Positions 57,830-64,000 of a stretch of DNA of 64,000 bases are shown piece by piece. Position 1 is the first letter of the stretch, and each line of letters opens with the position of its first letter. The position numbers were made by a program, and so were the translations under genes. A model generated the notes under the pieces. It saw nothing but the letters and a program-made list of their open reading frames with translations. It did not search any database and was not told the origin of the DNA. The stretch is from Bufo bufo (taxonomy: Eukaryota; Chordata; Amphibia; Anura; Bufonidae): the NCBI RefSeq assembly GCF_905171765.1, contig NC_053393.1, forward strand, positions 64,883,371 through 64,947,370, written 5' to 3'.

Positions 57830-58038
57830 TAAGCTATTAACAGTAATTGTGCCCTATGTTGTGAAAGTGATTCCATGGTTACAACCCACAGCGTATGCGG
57901 GAGTATGAATCTCTCGGCTCTCGCCACAGCACTATACCAGTAAGCATATTTTAATAAGTACCAATAAAAAAAAGCTGCAATCAAGGGAGGATTGGAGGGT
58001 ATGAAATAAAAAAAACAACAAAAAAACAGATAACCCCT
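57472..58038. mobile_element. TTAA-flanked repeat containing a GATA microsatellite
   Basis: TTAA at 57468-57471 and 58039-58042 with inverted ends AGGGTTTATCC and the complement of AGGGGTTATCT. The (GATA)n run at 57640-57830 inside has made it longer. Confidence 0.45.
57640..57832. repeat. (GATA)n microsatellite
   Basis: A degenerate start, then about 16 uninterrupted GATA units (57765-57829). A smaller run is at 58610-58655. Confidence 0.95.
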
Positions 58039-58042
58039 TTAA

Positions 58043-58902
58043 TTAAATATAAAAAAATGGTAGCAAATTGTGCCTCCTTGGTGTTTGCAGACAGAGTGCT
58101 GCCTGTAATGACTCCAGCGCCATATGCCACAATTCTAACATTTCCTAACTGGACAGAGATTTATGCTCCCACGTTTTACAGCCTGGGTTCTTTCCAGAGT
58201 ATTTTCTTTGCTTGGATATTGATTTGGATGCCGTTTTAGTGCCTGTGTGCAGATTGCACTCTGGGAGACATTTACAAACAGGTGAACTACAAGATCTTCC
58301 TCCTTTATTCATCAAGCTGACACTACGGCCCTCCCGAGACAGATTAAAATATACTAAGTTTTATTGTGTTTTGTCAGAGTTATTAGTTCCTCGCCTCTCT
58401 CCTCTGATTTTTAGCATATCTTACAGCGCAATTCATAGTCTCAGGACAGCTTTTGAATCTTCCTGCTTACAACGCCCTGCGGTTTAAATCTCAAGTTTCA
58501 CTTTTTACTGTGTTTAGAATTAGGGTGAAATAATACCAGTAATAACAGCAGGTGCAAGCCTCATAGGCTGCTATTGTAAATTGCAATGTCAGATGTGGAA
58601 TAAATGAGATAGATTAGATAGATAGATAGATAGACAAACAGATAGATAGACAGATATACCCCAGCAGCCCAGGAGTAAGCAGCACTGAACATGAGCGCCT
58701 GAGTTTTCATCACTTTATACCTTGTAATGGGCAAATTTTAAAACAAAATCTGGGAAATATCGATTCCATGGGATACAGAAGCGAGCAGGACTAAAGCTCT
58801 TCATGAAAAAGGAAAAACTTACGGATTTTAAAGGACATAAGAAGATGTTTGCTTAGAGGACAGATGGCAATTAAGAAGACAGACTACAAACAACAAGCAT
58901 CA
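58043..58902. other. unassigned, apparently unique sequence
   Basis: No recognised protein or repeat apart from a short GATA run at 58610-58655. Short open frames (58057-58487) have no family features I recognise. Confidence 0.4.
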
Positions 58903-58910
58903 TCATCCAG

Positions 58911-59934
58911 CAGTGGCGGATCCCGAACCTGGTCTCGGGAGGGGCACTTCCAGATTATTTTCTGTCCGCCGCCACAAAACAATGGTGCTTATAAAACAGA
59001 CTACACAGTGTAGCGGTATACTGTATATTGTGCGGCACAGTGTATGCTATATGTGTATAACAAACATATTTCACATGAAAACTTACAATTACTTGGCTTG
59101 GCCCTTGGGGATCTCGGACACCACTTCAACACTTTGGCCGGGGGCTCGGTGGAGCTGATGTGTTTTATCCTAATGAGAAAGATTTCATAGTAAGGATTTG
59201 GAGAAGGGGCAGTGGGATAGCAGAGCAGAGAGAGGCTGGTGCTGCTACTAGGGGGTCATACCATGGGGGAGTAATAAAGCCCACAATAATGCCCCCCCCA
59301 GTAGAAATAATTCTCCTTATAATGTGACAGTGCAAAAACACCCCCTTGTAATGCGCACAGGTGAGCTAATGTCCCCAAAGTGCCCCCATAATGTGCCAGT
59401 ATAAAATACTCCTATATAGTGTAAATGCCCCCATTGTGCTCCTCTCCCCCCTTCCTCCTAGTGCCCCCATAATGTACCAGTATAAAATGCCCCATATATA
59501 GTGCCCCACTAGAGGCCCCCCAATGTGCCAGTAACAAGAGGCCCCCCCCAATGTGCCAGTAACAAGAGGCCCCCCTCAATGTACCAGTAAAACTATTGTA
59601 GATATAAAAAAAATAAACACTTATACTTACTCCTTGGCAGCGATGCAGGCCTCTTCCGGCCTGTATCCCGCGCTGTACGGCTCAGGCAGCGCGATGATGT
59701 CATTGCGCCGCCTGCGCCGGCCTAGTGCCTGCAGCCTATCAGAGGAAGGGGAAGGGACACGCCTCTCCCTCCCCTGCCCCACAGCACAGGCGATACAGAT
59801 GACTATGGAGATGAGCGCTTCCACAATGGAAGCGCTCATCTCCCTGTGCCCTGCAGCCACCGCCCCCCACTTCTAAGCAGCTCAGGAGGGTGGGGAATTG
59901 CCCTATTGCCCCCCCTCCCCCCGATCAGTCAGTG
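58911..59934. mobile_element. non-autonomous hAT, second copy of the array family
   Basis: It starts CAGTGGCGGATC and ends GATCAGTCAGTG (imperfect TIR), flanked by a perfect 8-bp duplication TCATCCAG (58903-58910, 59935-59942). The interior 59040-59300 is almost identical to 37475-37720 (TACTTGGCTTGGCCCTTGGG, ATGAGAAAGATTTCATA). Only a few GTGCCAGTA-type units are present instead of the large array. A perfect 20-bp inverted motif (GAGATGAGCGCTTCCACAAT / its complement) lies at 59809-59843. Confidence 0.85.
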
Positions 59935-59942
59935 TCATCCAG

Positions 59943-60154
59943 AGTGCAGAGAACTGAGCAACCACAGGTAAGAGCTCCTGCTCTTACTCCAAACCCCCCA
60001 CAACCTCACTAAAAACTTCTAGAGACCAAGCTCCATAGAAATAAGGATATCATTTAAGAAATGTAAAACCACAATTTGGAACAAGGAATGTCCAGCAATG
60101 TAGATGAGGAAAAGACACAAGCCTCAGCCAGAAGGGGGTCATACATCCCTGAGA
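59943..60154. other. unassigned spacer
   Basis: Nothing recognised between the hAT target duplication and the Tc1 element. Confidence 0.5.
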
Positions 60155-60156
60155 TA

Positions 60157-61201
60157 CACTCACCTAAAGAATTATTAGGAACACCTGTTCTAGTTCTCAT
60201 TAATGCAATTATCTAGTCAACCAATCACATGGCAGTTGCTTCAATGCATTTAGGGGTGTGGTCCTGGTCAAGACAATCTCCTGAACTCCAAACTGAATGT
60301 CAGAATGGGAAAGAAAGGTGATTTAAGCAATTTTGAGCGTGACATGGTTGTTGGTGCCAGACGGGCCGGTCTGAGTACTTCACAATCTGCTCAGTTACTG
60401 GGATTTTCACGCACAACCATTTCTAGGGTTTACAAAGAATGGTGTGAAAAGGGAAAAACATCCAGTATGCGGCAGTCCTGTGGGCAAAAATGCCTTGTGG
60501 ATGCTAGAGGTCAGAGGAGAATGGGCCGACTGATTCAAGCTGAAGAGCAACGTTGACTGAAATAACCACTCGTTACAACCGAGGTATGCAGCAAAGCATT
60601 TGTGAAGCCACAACACGCACAACCTTGAGGCGGATGGGCTACAACAGCAGAAGACCCCACCGGGTACCACTCATCCCCACTACAAATAGGAAAAAGAGGC
60701 TACAATTTGCACGAGCTCACCAAAATTGGACTGTTGAAGACTGGAAAAATGTTGCCTGGTCTGATGAGTCTCGTTTTCTGTTGAGACATTCAAATGGTAG
60801 AGTCCAAATTTGGCGTAAACAGAATGAGAACATGTATCCATCCTCTGATGGCTACTTCCAGCAGGATAATGCACCATGTCACAAAGCTCGAATCATTTCA
60901 AATTGGTTTCTTGAACATGACAATGAGTTCACTGTACTAAAATGGCCCCCACAGTCACCAGATCTCAACCCAATAGAGCATCTTTGGGATGTGGTGGAAC
61001 GGGAGCTTCGTGCCCTGGATGTGCATCCCTCAAATCTCCATCAACTGCAAGATGCTATCCTATCAATATGGGCAACATTTCTAAAGAATGCTATCAGCAC
61101 CTTGTTGAATCAATGCCACGTAGAATTAAGGCAGTTCTGAAGGCAAATGGGGGTCCAACACCGTATTAGTATGGTGTTCCTAATAATTCTTTAGGTGAGT
61201 G
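60157..61201 (+). mobile_element. Tc1-type DD36E transposon, internally deleted
   Basis: TIR CACTCACCTAAAGAATTATT on both ends, continuing AGGAACACC, with TA on both sides (60155-60156, 61202-61203). Total 1045 bp. The ends are nearly perfect, so the insertion looks young. Confidence 0.93.
60305..61140 (+). pseudogene. Tc1-like transposase (DD36E), frameshifted and deleted
   Basis: ATG at 60305, then a paired-like helix-turn-helix (NFERDMVVGARRAGLSTSQS, LLGFSRTTISRVYKEW). A one-base shift near 60545-60555 leads into the second frame (TLTEITTRYNRG, TLRRMGYNSRRPHR). Catalytic Asp 1 is in NVAWSDESRF, Asp 2 in YFQQDNAPCHKA, Glu in [12 protein letters not shown], with 36 residues between Asp 2 and Glu. 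About 55-60 residues normally found between Asp 1 and Asp 2 (with the GGGVMVWG-type motif) are absent, the joint being at NENMYPSSDGY. The end SMPRRIKAVLKANGG is intact in a third frame. Confidence 0.9.
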
Positions 61202-61207
61202 TATTTA

Positions 61208-62362
61208 GAAGGGCTGAGGAGCACTCAAGCAAGGAAAGCTGTAAAAAAAAAGATGCCACCATTAGACAGAGTCCAGAGACCCTCTATGCTGATTTCGCTT
61301 ATAAGGAGCCACAGAGGAGGAAAACAGACGTAGTGTTCTTCACTGAGAAGCCGTCTGCCTGGCACACAGCCTTCTGCAGACATTATATTACCTTATCAAA
61401 GTGTGGCATCAACAGGGGCCCACAGATCAGGATAAAGGAAACAGGGGATGAGGAGGACACTGTACTCACCATAAATCTGTACAACTCCGGCACCATCATT
61501 ATACAAGGCAATGAGGACAACTTGACATAGTTTGAAAGAACCTTTTTATTATATCAAAAACCTGGCCCAAAAATACAAGTCAGAAAAAAAAACAGAAACA
61601 ACCCCCAAACAAACAATACTGGAATGCACACTTTGGAACTGTATTGAAATGTATGCTCTAAAGGAGCGAACAGGCTAATTGGACCATTCTTTAAAGAACT
61701 GCTCCCACTGTTAGGAGTTTTATTTTATTTTATTTCTTTTAGTGAACATATTCTAATGATAAGTGTATTTTAGATTCATTGAGTAGTACCACGTATATTA
61801 TGTCAATATATTAAAACCATAGTATCATTTATCTGGGTGAATCGATATTTCCATATGTGTTCCCTTACATACAGGTACAAACAACCTTCAAGACCATCAG
61901 CAGCGGATCGCGGAACAGCTGACCCAGCTGTCAAAAACTGCACAACAGAAGTTCCCAGCCAGTAAAATAATAGTGTCATCCCTGCTGCCCAGAAAGGATG
62001 TGCCCAACGATACCATCCAAAACATTAACACTGAACTAGCAGCTAAGATCAGCTCTGTACCAAACGTCACCCTGGCACAACACCCCGCCATCAACCTCCT
62101 TCATCTTTATGACAGCAAACACCTCAATAAGCAAGGAGTACGCCTCCTGGCCAAAGAAATGAAGGACATTGCACTAAACAGAACCCCTCAGCCTAGACCC
62201 TACATAGGCCAATTTGGAATACAACAGGGAAAGTCCACTGACAACACAAAGACCTCAAGTATCAAACACCACACCACAAACAGGAAACAAGGCCCTGTAT
62301 CCCAACGCAGGCCACCAGGAAACCACCCGCCTCACACAGAGAAATACAGAGCAGAGACCTAG
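61208..62362 (+). pseudogene. LINE ORF1 with SGNH/esterase-like C-terminus
   Basis: First piece 61208-61530: KTDVVFFTEKPSAWHTAFC and VLTINLYNSGTIIIQGNEDN, a conserved N-terminal module of this LINE type. A non-coding gap (61531-61870) follows; then TGTNNLQDHQQRIAEQLTQL, KIIVSSLLPRKDVPND and YDSKHLNKQGVRLLAKEM. GTNN matches esterase block III and D-x2-H (DSKH) the catalytic Asp-His pair. Block I with the nucleophile Ser is missing, probably lost with the gap. The C-terminus is basic and Pro/Gln-rich. Confidence 0.65.
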
Positions 62363-62506
62363 ATGAGATAAAAAAAAACCTGCTCAGAACTTTATGTAGA
62401 ACATTCAAATGACTGGACAACACAAGCCTTATCTATCATACCAGAACCAGTCAGACTCCAAGCTCGTCCTTTGAAACCCGCTCATTACAAGGTATAAGGA
62501 CCCGCT

Positions 62507-64000
62507 ATGACATCCTTTATAATCAGCAGCTGGAACATCCAAGGTCTGAACGTCTCAGCCTTTGGATGTAAAGTAAATGATCCAGACTTCACCCAGAGTT
62601 TGAGAAATATCCACATTCAAATCCTTCTAGAGACATGGACTAAGGCAGAGAGCGTGTCCCTGGCGCCCACTGGCTACAGAGAAATCTCTGTCCTGGCCCT
62701 GAAAAATAAAACCACCAAACTTGGCCGCTGTTTGGGAGGAATACTAGTGTGGAATAAAGTGGAGCTCCATGAGCACATCAGACCAGTGAAACGGGGAAAC
62801 ATCCACATCTGGGTCAGAATAGACCGCTCCATCCTCACCAGCCAGTCTGACATCTACCTCTGTGCGGCCTACATACCACAACCAGAGTCCCCCTACTACA
62901 ACGCAGAATGCTTTGAGATCCTGGAAAGGGAAGCCGCCCACTAACAAACCCTGGGCAAAGTCCTTATCAGGGGAAACCTTAATGCCAGAAAAGGCAGGGA
63001 AAGAGACTACCTGACCACAGATGGTAAGATCTATATTTATGGAGCACAGACCGACAGCGACAGCTCAGTACATACAGAGAGGAATAGTTACGACATCACG
63101 GTAAATAAAAGTTGCAAAATATTGTTGAATCTTTGCCGAAGTCTAAGACTCCACATCCTCAACGGTCATACAAAGGGAGACTCTCTAGGAAGGACTACAT
63201 TAAACTCCCATGTGGGTAGCAACGTAGTGGACTATGCCATTACAGACATGGACCCCGCAAACATTGGGGCCTTCATAGTCAGCCCACAATCGCACTTGTC
63301 TGATCACAACCAAACATCTCTATATATTAAGTCCAAAAACAAACCACCAGGACAAATACTTCAGCAGGCCGGGCTCTTCACACTACCTCCATCTTATAAG
63401 TGGTCCAAGACATCGGCTCAAAAATATAAAGTGGTGCACAATAAACCAGAAATCCAAGGGATGCTCTACTAATTCAACAACAAGGTGTTTGAGATAAACC
63501 CAGAAGGAGTCAATCAAGCTGTAAGAGATCTTAATAATATATTTTACACCATGGCAGAAATGGCTGACCTGAAAAAGTATAGCCACCTGAAGCAAAAAGA
63601 AGATAACCCCAACACTTGGTTTGATGAGGAGTGCTGTTCAGAAGACCTTAAGATGGACCTCAAATAAAAAGCATAGAGATCCCAACAACACCAACCTGCG
63701 GGAAGTCTATGACACAACACAGAGGCAATACAAAACCCTCCTCAGAAGGAAAAAGCAGGAACCAAACTTACACAGCTTCAAGATGCCCTCCAAAATTACT
63801 ACTTCTGGGAACTATGGAACCACCTGGGCACAAATGAGAAGAAAAACAACCTCCATATTCAGAACAGCAACATCTGGCTCCAGCATTCAAGAGACCTCTA
63901 CAGAGACATCCCAAAAGAAGAATGTAACCCAAACCAAGAACAAATGAGGTCAAAACTGAAGAAGATGGAAGAGATACTTAAAGATTTCCAAAACCCGCTA
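62507..64000 (+). pseudogene. LINE ORF2: AP endonuclease and start of RT linker
   Basis: ATG at 62507 begins the AP-like endonuclease: SSWNIQGLNVSAFG (metal-site Asn), QILLETWTKAE (catalytic Glu), YLCAAYIPQPESPYYN, RGNLNARKGR (usually GDLNAR, so the Asp is Asn here), VDYAITD and LSDHNQTS (catalytic Asp-His). In-frame stops at 62942-62944, 63470-63472 and 63665-63667, then frameshifts (DPNNTNLREVYDTTQRQYKT in another frame). The reverse transcriptase core would follow beyond the window. Confidence 0.8.

Larger units (their letters stand above)
61204..64000 (+). mobile_element. non-LTR retrotransposon with esterase ORF1, 3' end outside window
   Basis: ORF1 and ORF2 remnants of one LINE in the same orientation, cut at the left by the Tc1 element (or beginning near it) and running out at the right edge. 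An APE-type endonuclease plus an SGNH-esterase-like ORF1 places it in the jockey/CR1/L2 group broadly; I cannot assign the clade. Confidence 0.75.

Noticed and set aside
58057..58487. Possible host-gene exon
   Set aside because: Two short overlapping frames without recognisable domains, splice context or codon pattern; not enough evidence.
1..64000. tRNA, 5S or snRNA genes
   Set aside because: I looked for conserved A/B-box pairs and known small-RNA cores by eye and found none convincing; a covariance-model scan was not possible.

Overview
The window contains no recognisable host gene, tRNA gene or intact rRNA gene. It is intergenic vertebrate DNA built almost entirely from transposable elements, most of them inserted into one another. 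The mixture (BED-finger hAT elements, TTAA-target piggyBac-like elements, PIF/Harbinger-like MITEs, Tc1 elements, Penelope-like, L1, L2/CR1-like and chromodomain Ty3/gypsy elements, and an endogenous retrovirus) together with an 18S fragment of vertebrate type suggests an anuran amphibian. That is an inference from repeat content, not a database match.

Layout. 1-1668: 5' part of a minus-strand Ty3/gypsy element (LTR, gag, start of protease), inserted into a BED-type hAT transposon whose broken transposase and 5' region fill 1669 to about 4120. 4392-5588: two TIR-bearing MITEs. 7699-27948: a Penelope-like element (PLE) with 12-bp target duplications, about 70-bp terminal direct repeats and pieces of its RT. 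It is opened by an endogenous retrovirus (8856 to about 22826, minus strand). The retrovirus carries a 388-bp hAT MITE, a Tc1 fragment, a 2.2-kb TTAA element, a 5'-truncated gypsy element (itself split by a solo LTR) and a short palindromic PLE-derived insert. Next to it lies a 2.3-kb non-autonomous hAT (22835-25137) that carries a rearranged 18S rRNA fragment, and the PLE RT is further split by a TTAA MITE.

28-36.5 kb is older, mostly unrecognised sequence with an L2-like LINE tail (split by a solo LTR), MITEs and minisatellites. 36848-41166 is a PIF-like MITE split by a 4.0-kb hAT full of tandem arrays. 41586-47248 is a TTAA element split by a 2.9-kb piggyBac whose transposase is split by a second solo LTR of the same family as the one in the gypsy element. 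Then come a deleted L1 (to 48969), a second broken BED-hAT (to 52729), a 0.94-kb near-perfect palindrome, another hAT with a palindromic MITE, a Tc1/mariner copy, TTAA and hAT repeats, a DD36E Tc1 element and, at the right edge, an esterase-ORF1 non-LTR retrotransposon running out of the window.

None of the coding regions is intact. The most notable structure is the 18S-carrying hAT: its ends, 8-bp target duplication and internal tandem repeats tie it to the BED-hAT fragment at the left of the window. This suggests a mobile family that captured and rearranged ribosomal DNA.
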